Origin: Streptomyces sp. A1136
GTDB lineage: Bacteria > Actinomycetota > Actinomycetes > Streptomycetales > Streptomycetaceae
Assembly: GCF_004795055.1 (NCBI RefSeq)
Contig: NZ_SSBJ01000001.1
Span: 1-64,000 of the forward strand
Reading direction: 5' to 3'
DNA: 64,000 bases
The stretch's first letter is position 1; each line of letters begins with the position of its first letter. Shown one piece after another: positions 8,322-17,080 of the stretch. The notes below the pieces were generated by a model. It did no database searches. It worked only from the letters and a program-made list of their open reading frames with translations, and was not told where the DNA came from. A program made the translations under genes and the position numbers.

Positions 8322-9152
8322 TCAGCGCGGCACGGTGAGGGACCAGGCGCCCGGGCGCAGGGTCCAGGTGCGTCGGCGCAGCGGCCCCGTCACGGCCGCG
8401 TGGTCGGCGCGGTATCGGAAGTCCGCACCCGATACCGTCACCGTCGCGGCCCGCACCGTCAGCGCCGCGCACCCCACCAGCCGGACCACCACCTCCGCCG
8501 GCCCGCCCGGCTCCCTGGTGACCACCGCGACGTCCTGGACCGGGTGGTCCACATCGGCGAGGACCGCCCCGTCCGCCTCCACCCTCAGCCGGTGCACCGC
8601 GTGAGGGCCCCCCGCCCCCGGCGGGCTCGGCAGCAGCATCCGGAGCAACGAGCGGTAGCTCCGTACGGGTGGGACCTGCTTGCGCACGGGCGGCGGAATG
8701 CGCAGGCCCCCCAAGACCACCCCGTCGCTGTCGTCCACCAGCAGGTCACGCGCCTGCACCACCCCGTCCAGCGCCGCCCGCGCCGCCATCACCGCCGAGA
8801 GCGGCACACCCAGCGACCCCGCCAGCGCGAGGGAGTGCGCGGGACCCACCGGAATCAGCGACAAGGTCTCCCCGGCCAGGTCACGGGAACGGTGCATGAG
8901 TGTCACCGCGCGTAGCAGGGCCCGGTCGTCGCCCACGATCACCAGGCGTCGATGCCCCCTGCGGGCGAGTGCCCGCGCAAACTCCTCCGGCGAGTCGGGG
9001 AGAGAAACTTTTGCCGTCGCCCCGGCGCACAACACATCTTTCGCGATCCGCACGGACTCGCCGTCGAGACGGCGGGCGACCGGGTCGACGAGCACGAGCA
9101 GGCCGCCTACCGGCGCGCCCGCATGGCTCATGGTGGGCTCTGGAGCCGACAC
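8322..9152 (-). CDS. Diacylglycerol/lipid kinase-like protein
   Basis: A 276-aa protein resembling the diacylglycerol kinase catalytic family (YegS/BmrU type). It begins with a nucleotide-binding Rossmann-like half (GLLVLVDPVARRL; LVIVGDDRALLRA) and contains PVGPAHSLALAGSLGVP where active enzymes have a glycine-rich GTGND-like motif, so activity is uncertain. The C-terminal half is a beta-rich domain. I chose GTG 9152 because GGAAGGA lies just upstream; ATG 9131, seven codons downstream, is an alternative with a weaker site. It is divergent from purA. Confidence 0.6.
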   Translation of the reverse strand: MSAPEPTMSHAGAPVGGLLVLVDPVARRLDGESVRIAKDVLCAGATAKVSLPDSPEEFARALARRGHRRLVIVGDDRALLRAVTLMHRSRDLAGETLSLIPVGPAHSLALAGSLGVPLSAVMAARAALDGVVQARDLLVDDSDGVVLGGLRIPPPVRKQVPPVRSYRSLLRMLLPSPPGAGGPHAVHRLRVEADGAVLADVDHPVQDVAVVTREPGGPAEVVVRLVGCAALTVRAATVTVSGADFRYRADHAAVTGPLRRRTWTLRPGAWSLTVPR

Positions 9153-9186
9153 CTCGGTCCTTCCTCGGGTAGCATCTTTGTGCAAG

Positions 9187-9215
9187 AGGCCCTTGCGCTA
9201 TTGCGCCAGGGCCTT
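9187..9215. promoter_or_regulatory. Imperfect hairpin in the lipid kinase/purA divergent region
   Basis: AGGCCCTTGCGC and GCGCCAGGGCCTT are inverted around a TATT loop with one mismatch. It lies about 100 nt upstream of purA and just upstream of the lipid kinase gene, so it could be an operator or a leader structure. Nothing in the sequence names a regulator. Confidence 0.35.
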
Positions 9216-9315
9216 CGTCTATTCCGGGGTACCGGTCCGACGGCTCAGCCTGCGGTGTACATCGTCGTACGCCCCCTGACCTTGGACATGCCCCATCCGG
9301 AAGAGGTGTACGCCT

Positions 9316-10599
9316 GTGCCCGCTCTTGTGCTGCTCGGAGCTCAGTGGGGTGACGAGGGCAAGGGAAAGGCCACCGACCTGCTCGGTGGATCCGTTGACT
9401 ATGTGGTGCGCTACCAGGGCGGCAACAACGCCGGCCACACGGTCGTCGTAGGCGACCAGAAGTACGCGCTGCACCTTCTCCCCTCCGGCATCCTCTCCCC
9501 CGGATGCACCCCGGTCATCGGCAACGGTGTCGTCGTCGACCCGGCCGTACTCCTCTCCGAGCTGCGCGGGCTCAACGAGCGCGGGATCGACACCTCGAAG
9601 CTGCTGATCAGCGGTAACGCGCACCTGATCACGCCGTACAACGTCACCCTCGACAAGGTCGGCGAGCGCTTCCTCGGCAAGCGCAAGATCGGCACGACCG
9701 GCCGCGGCATCGGTCCCACCTACGCGGACAAGATCAACCGCATCGGCATCCGCGTCCAGGACCTCTACGACGAGTCGATCCTCCAGCAGAAGGTCGAAGC
9801 GGCGCTGGAGGGCAAGAACCAGCTCCTCGCGAAGCTCTACAACCGCCGCGCGATCGACGCCGCCGCCATCGTGGAGGAGATGCTCCAGTACGCGGAGCAG
9901 ATCAAGCCCTACGTCGCCGACACCACCCTGATCCTCAACAACGCGCTGGACGAGGACAAGGTCGTGCTGTTCGAGGGCGGCCAGGGCACCCTGCTCGACG
10001 TCGACCACGGCACGTACCCCTTCGTGACCTCGTCGAACCCGACCGCCGGAGGCGCCTGCACCGGTACCGGTGTCGGCCCGACGAAGATCAGCCGCGTCAT
10101 CGGCATCCTCAAGGCCTACACGACGCGCGTCGGCGCGGGCCCGTTCCCGACCGAGCTCTTCGACCAGGACGGCGAGGACCTGCGCCGCATCGGCGGCGAG
10201 CGCGGTGTGACCACCGGTCGCGACCGCCGCTGCGGCTGGTTCGACGCCCCGATCGCCCGCTACGCCACCCGCGTGAACGGCCTGACGGACTTCTTCCTCA
10301 CCAAGCTGGACGTGCTGACCGGCTGGGAGGAGATCCCGGTCTGCGTCGCGTACGAGATCGACGGCAAGCGCGTCGAGGAGCTCCCGTACTCGCAGTCGGA
10401 CTTCCACCACGCGAAGCCGATCTACGAGAACCTCCCCGGCTGGTCCGAGGACATCACCAAGGCCAAGACCTTCGCGGACCTCCCGAAGAACGCCCAGGCG
10501 TACGTCAAGGCGCTGGAGGAGATGTCGGGCGCCCCGATCTCGGCGATCGGTGTCGGCCCGGGCCGGACCGAGACGATCGAGATCAACTCGTTCCTGTAG
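9316..10599 (+). CDS. purA: Adenylosuccinate synthetase
   Basis: A 427-aa enzyme, normal length for the family, that joins IMP and aspartate using GTP in the first committed step of AMP synthesis. The N-terminus [15 protein letters not shown] carries the GDEGKGK P-loop. The GHT motif (NNAGHTVV), the signature [14 protein letters not shown] near residue 134 and [17 protein letters not shown] near 220 are all present. It starts with GTG at 9316, with GGAAGAGG about 10 nt upstream. A strong hairpin follows the stop, so it is probably monocistronic. Confidence 0.98.
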   Translation: MPALVLLGAQWGDEGKGKATDLLGGSVDYVVRYQGGNNAGHTVVVGDQKYALHLLPSGILSPGCTPVIGNGVVVDPAVLLSELRGLNERGIDTSKLLISGNAHLITPYNVTLDKVGERFLGKRKIGTTGRGIGPTYADKINRIGIRVQDLYDESILQQKVEAALEGKNQLLAKLYNRRAIDAAAIVEEMLQYAEQIKPYVADTTLILNNALDEDKVVLFEGGQGTLLDVDHGTYPFVTSSNPTAGGACTGTGVGPTKISRVIGILKAYTTRVGAGPFPTELFDQDGEDLRRIGGERGVTTGRDRRCGWFDAPIARYATRVNGLTDFFLTKLDVLTGWEEIPVCVAYEIDGKRVEELPYSQSDFHHAKPIYENLPGWSEDITKAKTFADLPKNAQAYVKALEEMSGAPISAIGVGPGRTETIEINSFL

Positions 10600-10631
10600 G
10601 CCCCCGGCGCCGCCGTCGAAGCCGAAAGCCT

Positions 10632-10675
10632 CGCCGAAGGGGTCGGGCGCCAACGCGCGCCCGGCCCCTTCGGCG
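10632..10675 (+). terminator. Hairpin after purA
   Basis: CGCCGAAGGGG and CCCCTTCGGCG are inverted around a GC-rich inner stem (GGGCGC/GCGCCC) with a CAAC loop. There is no T-run, which is normal for Streptomyces terminators. It also lies just past the end of the convergent beta-propeller gene. Confidence 0.75.
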
Positions 10676-10726
10676 CGTCCGGCCCGGCCCCGCCGACGTC
10701 CGTCCTGTCCGCCCCGCCGACGTCCG

Positions 10727-11665
10727 TCAGGTCGAGCGGTGGATCAGGAGGAGGGTGTAGGTACCGGTGACCGTGTCGCGGACCGCGGTCAGCGCCGGGG
10801 TGTTGCGGCTGTCGTGCTCGTCGAGGTCCGTCCCCTCGTCCCAGGTCTTGCCGTCGAAGACCGCGTGGCGCAGCCGGTCCTCCCGAGACGACGGGTACAC
10901 CGCGTGCAGCCTGCCGTCGTACGAGGCCACGGCCGCCCCCCGCCGGCTCGTGTGGCCCTCGCCCAGCGGGACGGGCTTGTGCCAGGCGGCGCCGTCGTGG
11001 ACCGCGTGCATCAGGCGGGCGTCGTCGGTACCGAAGCGGTAGACGAGGTGGATCTTCCCGTCGTGGACGGTGGCGGACAGGTTCGCCGGGTAGGGGCCGT
11101 TCTTGTTCCAGACGCGCAGCATCCCGTACACGCTGTCGCCGTCGGCCGGCTTCTCCCAGGGTCCGCGCGCCGTGCGCGCCACCCGGTGGATGATCTTCCC
11201 GTGCAGCGGTGCGACGGCGAACAAGTGCAGAGCGTCCCCGAACGAGACCAGCGCGGGGGCGATCCCGTCCTCCAGGGCGACGGCCGGCGCCTGCGGTTCG
11301 TCGCCGGCGAGTGTGGTGACGGCGATACACCGGCGGCCCGAGGGGTCGGTGAGGGTGAGGGCCAGGTGGAGCTCGCCGCCGTGGGCGGTCAAGGACGGCG
11401 TCTCGACCGCCTCGCCCAGCAGCAGTTCCTCCGTCACCTCGCCCCGCAGCACGTCCAGCAGTTCCGGCGCGTACGTGGTCACCCGCAGCGGCAGGTACCG
11501 CCCGTCCTGCTGCCGCGCGCCCCGGTGAGCGCAGTACAGCCTGCCCCCGTTGACCGCGATCGCGGGCGCGGCCGCACACGTCCGGTCGGCGAAGACCTGG
11601 TCGGCCTGCCAGCCGCCCGCCGTGCTGTAGACGGAAAGCCAGAGCTTGCGCTCGTCCTCGGCCAT
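10727..11665 (-). CDS. Beta-propeller (sialidase/lectin-like) protein of unknown function
   Basis: A 312-aa protein without signal peptide or membrane segments. Repeating blade-like units of about 50 residues contain short strands ending in W followed by Gly/His turns (for example GGELHLALTL, HDGKIHLVYR, YDGRLHAVYP), as seen in six- or seven-bladed propellers related to sialidases and fungal fucose lectins. No Asp-box or catalytic residues of sialidases were recognised. The ATG at 11665 has GGGGAG 6 nt upstream; the frame is open for another 98 codons but without homology-like content. The function is not known. Confidence 0.65.
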   Translation of the reverse strand: MAEDERKLWLSVYSTAGGWQADQVFADRTCAAAPAIAVNGGRLYCAHRGARQQDGRYLPLRVTTYAPELLDVLRGEVTEELLLGEAVETPSLTAHGGELHLALTLTDPSGRRCIAVTTLAGDEPQAPAVALEDGIAPALVSFGDALHLFAVAPLHGKIIHRVARTARGPWEKPADGDSVYGMLRVWNKNGPYPANLSATVHDGKIHLVYRFGTDDARLMHAVHDGAAWHKPVPLGEGHTSRRGAAVASYDGRLHAVYPSSREDRLRHAVFDGKTWDEGTDLDEHDSRNTPALTAVRDTVTGTYTLLLIHRST

Positions 11666-11912
11666 GGGTGCTCCCCTTCGCTCGACCGGACGGGAAACCG
11701 GGCCCATCCAGAGGGCAACGGCGCGATGTCCCACGCCGCGAACGACCGTAGTCAGGCGGGCATCGTCAGCCAACCCACCTGGCGGATACCGGCCACGCCT
11801 TAAGATCAACAAGGCCAGAACCAGGCCCCTTGGGCAGCTTTGTCCCGCCTGGGACCCCTTCGGACCCTTCCTGGCCCCGGTCGCGGGACGGCTGCCGGGA
11901 CTTCCCGAAGGG

Positions 11913-12803
11913 CTACCAGGCGAGCTGCGAGATCTCCTCGGCGACCACCGCGCAGGCATCGGCGGCCGGGTCGATGAGCGGGAAGTGCCCGACGCCGTCC
12001 AGGAGGGTCAGGCCGACCAGTTCCCCCGCCTTGGCCGCCGCGGCGACGTACGCCTCTGCCACCTCCTCCGGGACCACGATGTCGTCCCGGCCCTGCACCA
12101 CGGCCGTCGCGATGCCCGTCGGGAGCAGGGCGGCCGGGTCCGCGTACGGCAGCCGCTCGTCCCAGTACCGTTCGCCGCCCAGCAGTTGCGCCGACGCGCC
12201 GCCGCAGACGCCCAGTTCCTCCGCCACCGTGAAGTCGGCGATCGGGGCCAACGCCACGACGCCGCGCAGGGGCGGCGGGGTCGCCGGCCGCCAGGGGCTG
12301 TCCGCCGGCAGGACGTGGCGGGCCGCGGCCCACAGCGCGAGGTGGCCGCCGGCGGAGTGGCCCGTCACCACGGTCCGGCGCACATCGGCCTGCGGGAGCG
12401 CCTCGGCCGCGAGCCTCGGCAGCGCGTCCATGGCGGCGGCGACGTCGTCGAAGGTCTCGGGCCAACGCCCCGCGACGGGACCGTCGCCCCCCTGATGCGG
12501 CAGCGAACCGCCGCGCCGGTATTCGACGTTGGCCACGGCGAAACCCTTCCGGGCCAGGAAGTCGGCCAGCGGCGTGATGTGTCGCCGGTCGTACGGAGCC
12601 CGCCAGGCGCCGCCGTGCAGGACGACGACGAGCGGGGCCGGCCCCAGGGTGGCGCCGGGCGGGGCGTCACCGCGCGGGGCGTAGAAGTCGACGACCTGGT
12701 CCGGGTGTTCCCCGTAGGCGCGGGTCGCGTCCGGCTCGACCGGCGGATGGGAGAAGGCCGAAGCGGACTCGGCGGCGTCCCGTTCGACTGCGGGGTCCGT
12801 CAT
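11913..12803 (-). CDS. Alpha/beta hydrolase, candidate kynurenine formamidase
   Basis: A 296-aa hydrolase of the esterase/lipase type. The oxyanion motif HGGAW, the nucleophile elbow GHSAGGH, an Asp in GRDDIVVP and a late catalytic His in GVGHFPL form a complete triad. The protein lies downstream of kynA and kynU on the same strand, and HGGAW-GHSAGG hydrolases serve as N-formylkynurenine formamidase in organisms that lack the classical KynB. That would fill the missing step between the two neighbours. A hairpin between kynU and this gene and a 211-nt gap argue for its own promoter. The start ATG 12803 has AGAGG upstream; ATG 12827 is an alternative. Confidence 0.75.
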   Translation of the reverse strand: MTDPAVERDAAESASAFSHPPVEPDATRAYGEHPDQVVDFYAPRGDAPPGATLGPAPLVVVLHGGAWRAPYDRRHITPLADFLARKGFAVANVEYRRGGSLPHQGGDGPVAGRWPETFDDVAAAMDALPRLAAEALPQADVRRTVVTGHSAGGHLALWAAARHVLPADSPWRPATPPPLRGVVALAPIADFTVAEELGVCGGASAQLLGGERYWDERLPYADPAALLPTGIATAVVQGRDDIVVPEEVAEAYVAAAAKAGELVGLTLLDGVGHFPLIDPAADACAVVAEEISQLAW

Positions 12804-12949
12804 CGGCTCAACCTCTCGGTAACGCATGGGGCAAGGGTGAACAGGTGCAGCAGGTGTTACGTCGGGGACACGTGTTCCGGTGTTCCGGCAGAGCGGGACC
12901 GTATCAGGCCTGAACACGCCGATACGTAGCGGGCCGAGGCGATGAGGAC

Positions 12950-12975
12950 GCGGGCGGAGCCGAAGCTCCGCCCGC
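12950..12975 (-). terminator. Hairpin after kynU
   Basis: A perfect 11-bp stem, GCGGGCGGAGC with its complement, around a CGAA tetraloop 40 nt past the kynU stop. It probably ends most kynAU transcripts before the hydrolase gene. Confidence 0.75.
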
Positions 12976-13014
12976 GCTGTGTCGTGCCCCGCGATGTGAC
13001 GTTTCTCCGCTAGA

Positions 13015-14253
13015 TCACCCGAAGATGTGACCCAGCGTCCGCGCCGCGCGCTCCACGTCGGCGAACGAGACGTAGAGCGGGGTGAAACCGAAACGCAGGA
13101 CGTCGGGTGCCCGGAAGTCCCCGATCACGCCCCGCGCGATGAGTTCGGTCATGACCGCGCGGGCGTTCTCCGTGCGCAACGAGACCTGGCTGCCGCGGCG
13201 GCCGTGGTCGTCGGGAGTCACCGGTTCCACGGTGCCCGCCGGGACGTACGCGGCCACGCACTCCAGGAAGAAGTCCGTCAACGCGAGGGACTTGGCCCGC
13301 ACCGCCTCGATCGGGACCCCGTCCCAGGCGTCGAGCGCCGACTCCAGCGCCAGCATCGACAGGATGTCCGGCGTTCCCACCCGGCCGCGCGCCGCGCCCT
13401 CCGCGGGGACGTACTCGGCGGTCATCGCGAACGGGTCCGCGTGCCCGTTCCAACCGGGGAGCGGGGAGTCGAAGGCGGCCTGGTGGCGTTCGGCGATGTA
13501 CAGGTACGCCGGCGAACCGGGTCCGCCGTTGAGGTACTTGTAGGTGCAGCCCACCGCGAGGTCGACCGCGTTCTCGTCCAGACCCACGGGCAGCGCCCCG
13601 GCGGAGTGGCACAGGTCCCAGACCGTGACGGCGCCGGCGCCGCGGGCCGCGGCGGTGAGGGCCGGCAGGTCGTGCAGTCGCCCGGTGCGGTAGTCGACGT
13701 GGTTGAGCAGGACGACGGCGGTGTCCGGGCCCATCGCCGCCGCGGCCTGCGAGGGGTCGACCGGGACGACCGTGAGGCCGGTCATCCGGGCGGCCGACGC
13801 CGCGATGTAGCCGTCGGTCGGGAAGGTGGAGGCGTCGACCAGCAGCCGGGTGCGGGAGGGGTCGGCCAGGCGGGCCGCGCCGACCAGCGCCTTGAACAGG
13901 TTGACGCTGGTGGAGTCGCCGACGGTCACCTGGCCGGGCGCCGCCCCGACCAGCGGGGCGATCTTGTCCCCGATGCGCTGCGGGGCGGTCCACCAACCGG
14001 ACTCGTCCCACGAGCGGATGAGGAGTTCGCCCCACTGGCGGCTCACCACATCGGCGGTGGTGGCCGCGACACCGGCGGGGAGGGCACCCAGGGAGTTGCC
14101 GTCGAGGTAGACGACGCCGGCCGGCAGGGTGAAGCGCTCACGGAGCCCGGCCAGCTCGTCCGCGGCGTCCAGGGCCGCCGCGCGGGAGGCGAGCTCCCCC
14201 GCGCCCGGCCCGATCGCGGTCGGTAGGGGCGCGGTCGTCGTCGGCTCAGACAT
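13015..14253 (-). CDS. kynU: Kynureninase
   Basis: A 412-aa PLP enzyme that splits kynurenine to anthranilate and alanine. The N-terminal part has VVYLDGNSLGALP, typical of the family, and the cofactor lysine lies in CTYKYLNGGPGSPA. The ATG at 14253 overlaps the kynA stop by 8 nt, so the two are coupled. Anthranilate made here can feed tryptophan or secondary metabolism; nothing local indicates a biosynthetic cluster. Confidence 0.95.
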   Translation of the reverse strand: MSEPTTTAPLPTAIGPGAGELASRAAALDAADELAGLRERFTLPAGVVYLDGNSLGALPAGVAATTADVVSRQWGELLIRSWDESGWWTAPQRIGDKIAPLVGAAPGQVTVGDSTSVNLFKALVGAARLADPSRTRLLVDASTFPTDGYIAASAARMTGLTVVPVDPSQAAAAMGPDTAVVLLNHVDYRTGRLHDLPALTAAARGAGAVTVWDLCHSAGALPVGLDENAVDLAVGCTYKYLNGGPGSPAYLYIAERHQAAFDSPLPGWNGHADPFAMTAEYVPAEGAARGRVGTPDILSMLALESALDAWDGVPIEAVRAKSLALTDFFLECVAAYVPAGTVEPVTPDDHGRRGSQVSLRTENARAVMTELIARGVIGDFRAPDVLRFGFTPLYVSFADVERAARTLGHIFG

Positions 14254-15091
14254 GGCTGCGCGCCGTCCACAGCTCGGGGAAGACGTTCTTCTGGGCGCGC
14301 TTCTCCAGCCACGTCACGCCCGCGGAACCGCCCGTGCCCGTCTTCGCGCCCATCGCGCGGCGGGTGGCGACCAGGTGGTCGTTGCGCCAGCGCCACACCA
14401 GCTCGGCCACGTCCGTCAGCACCTCGCCGAGCCGGTGCAGGTCGGGCTGCCCGTCGGGGTCGGCGTACAGCTCCGTCCAGACGGCCTCGACCTGCGGGGA
14501 CGGCTCGTAGCGCTGCGACAGGTCCCGGTCCAGGACGGACGCGGGAACGGGCAGGCCGCGCCGCGCGAGGAGCCGCAGCACCTCGTCGTAGAGGCTGGGC
14601 TCGTGGAGGGCCTTCTCCAACTCCGCGTGGACGCGCGGGGCGCCCCGGTGCGGCACCAGCATCGAGGCGGACTTGTCGCCGAGCATGAATTCCATGCGGC
14701 GGTACATCGCCGACTGGAAGCCGGAGCCCTCGCCGAGCGCGGAGCGGTACGAGTTGAACTGCGCGGGGGTCAGCTGCGCCAGCGGGCGCCAGGAGGCGTT
14801 GAGGGCCTCCAGCTCACGGAGGGAACGTTTCAGCGCGTCCATCGCGACCGGGACCCGGTCCTCGCGGAGGGCCTTCGCGGCCGTCTCCCACTCGTGGACG
14901 ATCACCGTGAACCACAGCTCCATGACCTGGGTCGTCACCAGGAAGACCATCTCGCCGGGGTCGTCCGAGCGGAGGTGCTGGAGGTGGGTGAGGACGTCCG
15001 CCTGGACGTAGTCCTCGTAAGGGGTGGTGCCGGCGAAGTCGAGGTTCGGGGTGTCCGAACCGGCTCCGGAGGCATCAAGGGCGTGCGACAT
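14246..15091 (-). CDS. kynA: Tryptophan 2,3-dioxygenase
   Basis: A 281-aa heme enzyme that opens the indole ring of L-tryptophan to N-formylkynurenine. Recognisable family blocks are TPYEDYVQADVLTHLQ, ELWFTVIVHEWETA, the Ser/Arg block FNSYRSALGEGSGFQS and the C-terminal WRWRNDHLVATRRAMG, whose His is the expected heme ligand. The ATG at 15091 is preceded by AGGAG (spacing about 6). It is first in a two-gene kynAU operon. Confidence 0.95.
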   Translation of the reverse strand: MSHALDASGAGSDTPNLDFAGTTPYEDYVQADVLTHLQHLRSDDPGEMVFLVTTQVMELWFTVIVHEWETAAKALREDRVPVAMDALKRSLRELEALNASWRPLAQLTPAQFNSYRSALGEGSGFQSAMYRRMEFMLGDKSASMLVPHRGAPRVHAELEKALHEPSLYDEVLRLLARRGLPVPASVLDRDLSQRYEPSPQVEAVWTELYADPDGQPDLHRLGEVLTDVAELVWRWRNDHLVATRRAMGAKTGTGGSAGVTWLEKRAQKNVFPELWTARSHV

Positions 15092-15219
15092 CTCTGTCTC
15101 CTCGACACGTGCTTCCGGGTAGCGGTCCGCTCCTTCCGGTGAGGTAAGTGGAGCCCCGGTCCCCTGCTCGCATCATAAACAGGACTTCCGGGGCCCCTCT
15201 AGGCCGGCAGGCCAGGGCG

Positions 15220-15633
15220 TTACGCGAGCGTGTCCGCCGCCGTCTCCGAGGAGTCGCGCAGGAAGGTCGAGCAGCGCTCGTACTCGTCCTTCTCGCCGAT
15301 GGCGCCCGCGGCGCGCGCCAGGGCGTGCAGGGCGCGCAGGAAGCCTCGGTTCGGCTCGTGCTCCCACGGCACCGGGCCGTGGCCCTTCCAGCCGGCGCGG
15401 CGCAGGGAGTCCAGACCGCGGTGGTAGCCCGTACGGGCGTACGCGTACGACTCGACGGTGCGGCCGGCCGCGTAGGCCTCGTCGGCGAGGGTGGCCCAGG
15501 CCAGCGAGGACGTCGGGTGGGCGGCGGCCACCTCGGCGGCCGGGGTGCCGGCGGCGAGGGCCTCGCGCGGGGCGGGGTCGTCGGGCAGGTGGGTGGGGGC
15601 GGGACCCCCGAGCAGGTTCTGGTGAATCGACAT
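15220..15633 (-). CDS. DUF3151 family protein
   Basis: A 137-aa soluble protein beginning MSIHQNLLGGPAPTHLP and rich in Ala/Glu helices, including WATLADEAYAAGRTVESYAY and the conserved HGPVPWEHEPNRGFLRAL. It matches the actinobacterial DUF3151 family, which is often encoded near fructose-bisphosphate aldolase, as here (about 5 kb away). The role is unknown; the repeated helices look TPR-like. The ATG at 15633 has only a weak -10-like CAGACT 6 nt upstream and no clear ribosome-binding site. Confidence 0.85.
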   Translation of the reverse strand: MSIHQNLLGGPAPTHLPDDPAPREALAAGTPAAEVAAAHPTSSLAWATLADEAYAAGRTVESYAYARTGYHRGLDSLRRAGWKGHGPVPWEHEPNRGFLRALHALARAAGAIGEKDEYERCSTFLRDSSETAADTLA

Positions 15634-15669
15634 GCGCCCAGTCTGGGGTATCGGGCCCGCTCCGCGCCG

Positions 15670-15696
15670 CCCGGTGGTGGGCGCCCCACCACCGGG
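15670..15696. repeat. Perfect 12-bp inverted repeat, 3-nt loop
   Basis: CCCGGTGGTGGG and its exact complement around CGC, in the 148-nt gap between the DUF3151 gene and the transposase-like gene. It lies upstream of both divergent genes, so a simple terminator role is unlikely. Confidence 0.8.
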
Positions 15697-15716
15697 GGCG
15701 GCAGGGGTGTGCCCGG

Positions 15717-15740
15717 CGCACCTCCCCGCGGGGAGGTGCG
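15717..15740. repeat. Perfect 24-bp palindrome
   Basis: The arms are CGCACCTCCCCG and its complement with no loop, 42 nt upstream of the transposase-like start. It could be a protein-binding site or a cruciform-forming element. Confidence 0.8.
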
Positions 15741-15781
15741 GGGGCGGACGGTAGGGGGGTAGTCGACCGAGGGGGTAGCGC

Positions 15782-16954
15782 GTGAACACCGGCACCGGCG
15801 TGGGGACCGGCGGGCCCGAGCACATGGACGAGGTCGTCGAGGAGTTGTGCGCCGCGGTGTTCGCGCCGTTGCGACGCCGGGACCAGCGTGACCGGGGGCG
15901 CCAGTACGTACGGGGGCTGCTCGCCGCCGAGGGGCGCAAGTCGATCCGCAACATGGCGCTGCAGACGGGCTCCGGCCGCGCGGCCGAGGAGCAGGCGCTG
16001 CACCACTTCATCGCCGGTTCGACCTGGGACTGGGAGCCGATCCGTACCGCGCTGGCGCACTACCTCGCCCGGTCGGCGCCGCTCGGCGCGTGGGTGGTGC
16101 GGCCGATGGCGATCCCGCGCGGCGGTGAGCACTCGGTGGGTGTCGGCAACCGCTTCGACCCGTACCGGGGGCAGATGTTCCGGGGGCAGCAGGCCTTCGC
16201 CACGTGGTTCACCTCGGCCGGTGGGGCGACCCCGGTGTCGTGGCGGCTGTTCCTCGGCGGCGGGGGGCCGGTGGAGTCGGCGGACTCCTACGAGGCGTGC
16301 GCGGTCGCGGGGGTGCCGGAGCTGGCCCGGCGGTCCGAGGCGGGCGTACGGCCCGTCGTCCTCGACGTCCCCGACATCGCGACCGGGGCCGCGCCGCACC
16401 GGTTCGCGGCGGCCGGGGTGCCGGTGGTGGCGCGGATCGGACCGGGTGCGCGGCTGGGGGTGGTGGACCAGCGGCTGCCGAGTTACGGCGCGTTGCCGAT
16501 GGCGGCGCGGGACATCCTGCAGAACGTGCGCGGGATGCGGATGCCGGTGGATTGGGCGGACCCGGACCGGCCCGGGGCCCGGCGCAGCTCGCTCGTGGCG
16601 GCGGTACGGGTGTTGCTCGCGGGGCGGGAGATGCTGCTGTTCGGGGAGTGGTCCGACGCGCGGCGGCTGCCGGGGGCCATGTGGGTCACGGACATGACGC
16701 GGGTGGCGCCGGGGGCGCTGGTGCGGCTGACGAAGGAAGCCGGGAAGGTGTCCCGGGCGGCCGGGGCGAGCATGGACCGGGTGGGGCTGCGGGACTTCGC
16801 GGGGCGGTCCCTGTCGGGGTGGCACCGGCACGTGACGCTGGCGTCGGTGGCGCACGCGGGGCTGTGGCTGGCCGGGGGCCTGCCGCCGGTGCCACCGCGG
16901 CCCGCCGCGACCACCCCGCTGCGGCGTCCCTGCCCGGCCCTGGCCCGCTGCTGA
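15782..16954 (+). CDS. IS701-like transposase homologue lacking catalytic acids (probably domesticated)
   Basis: A 390-aa protein that follows the IS701 transposase layout: the N-terminal LRRRDQRDRGRQYVRGLLA, the block HSVGVGNRFDPYRGQMFRGQ, a middle part with PVVARIGPGARLGVVDQ and the C-terminal VGLRDFAGRSLSGWHRHVTL. The catalytic Asp expected in the DDTG motif is replaced (VVRPMAIPRGG), the Asp of VVADAGYG is Arg (VVARIGPG), and the third acidic region is also altered. No terminal inverted repeats or target duplications flank it. The frame is intact and full-length, which suggests selection for a non-transposing role such as DNA binding. The GTG start at 15782 is uncertain; an internal ATG is at codon 15. 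Confidence 0.7.
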   Translation: MNTGTGVGTGGPEHMDEVVEELCAAVFAPLRRRDQRDRGRQYVRGLLAAEGRKSIRNMALQTGSGRAAEEQALHHFIAGSTWDWEPIRTALAHYLARSAPLGAWVVRPMAIPRGGEHSVGVGNRFDPYRGQMFRGQQAFATWFTSAGGATPVSWRLFLGGGGPVESADSYEACAVAGVPELARRSEAGVRPVVLDVPDIATGAAPHRFAAAGVPVVARIGPGARLGVVDQRLPSYGALPMAARDILQNVRGMRMPVDWADPDRPGARRSSLVAAVRVLLAGREMLLFGEWSDARRLPGAMWVTDMTRVAPGALVRLTKEAGKVSRAAGASMDRVGLRDFAGRSLSGWHRHVTLASVAHAGLWLAGGLPPVPPRPAATTPLRRPCPALARC

Positions 16955-17025
16955 CCCGCCACCCGGGACGGCCCGGCGGCACGCCGGATTCCGGTCCGGG
17001 GGACGCCGTTGCCCCGGGGGCCCGG

Positions 17026-17046
17026 GTCGCGGGGCGTTCCCGCGAC
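17026..17046. terminator. Hairpin between convergent genes
   Basis: GTCGCGGG and CCCGCGAC around a 5-nt loop, between the transposase-like gene and the end of the PucR gene. It can serve either strand. Confidence 0.55.
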
Positions 17047-17080
17047 GGGACCTCCAGGCGGGGTGGCCGTCCGCGGAGGC

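Noticed and set aside
8881-10653. Long minus-strand frame opposite purA
   Set aside because: It is an antisense shadow of a strongly conserved enzyme gene.
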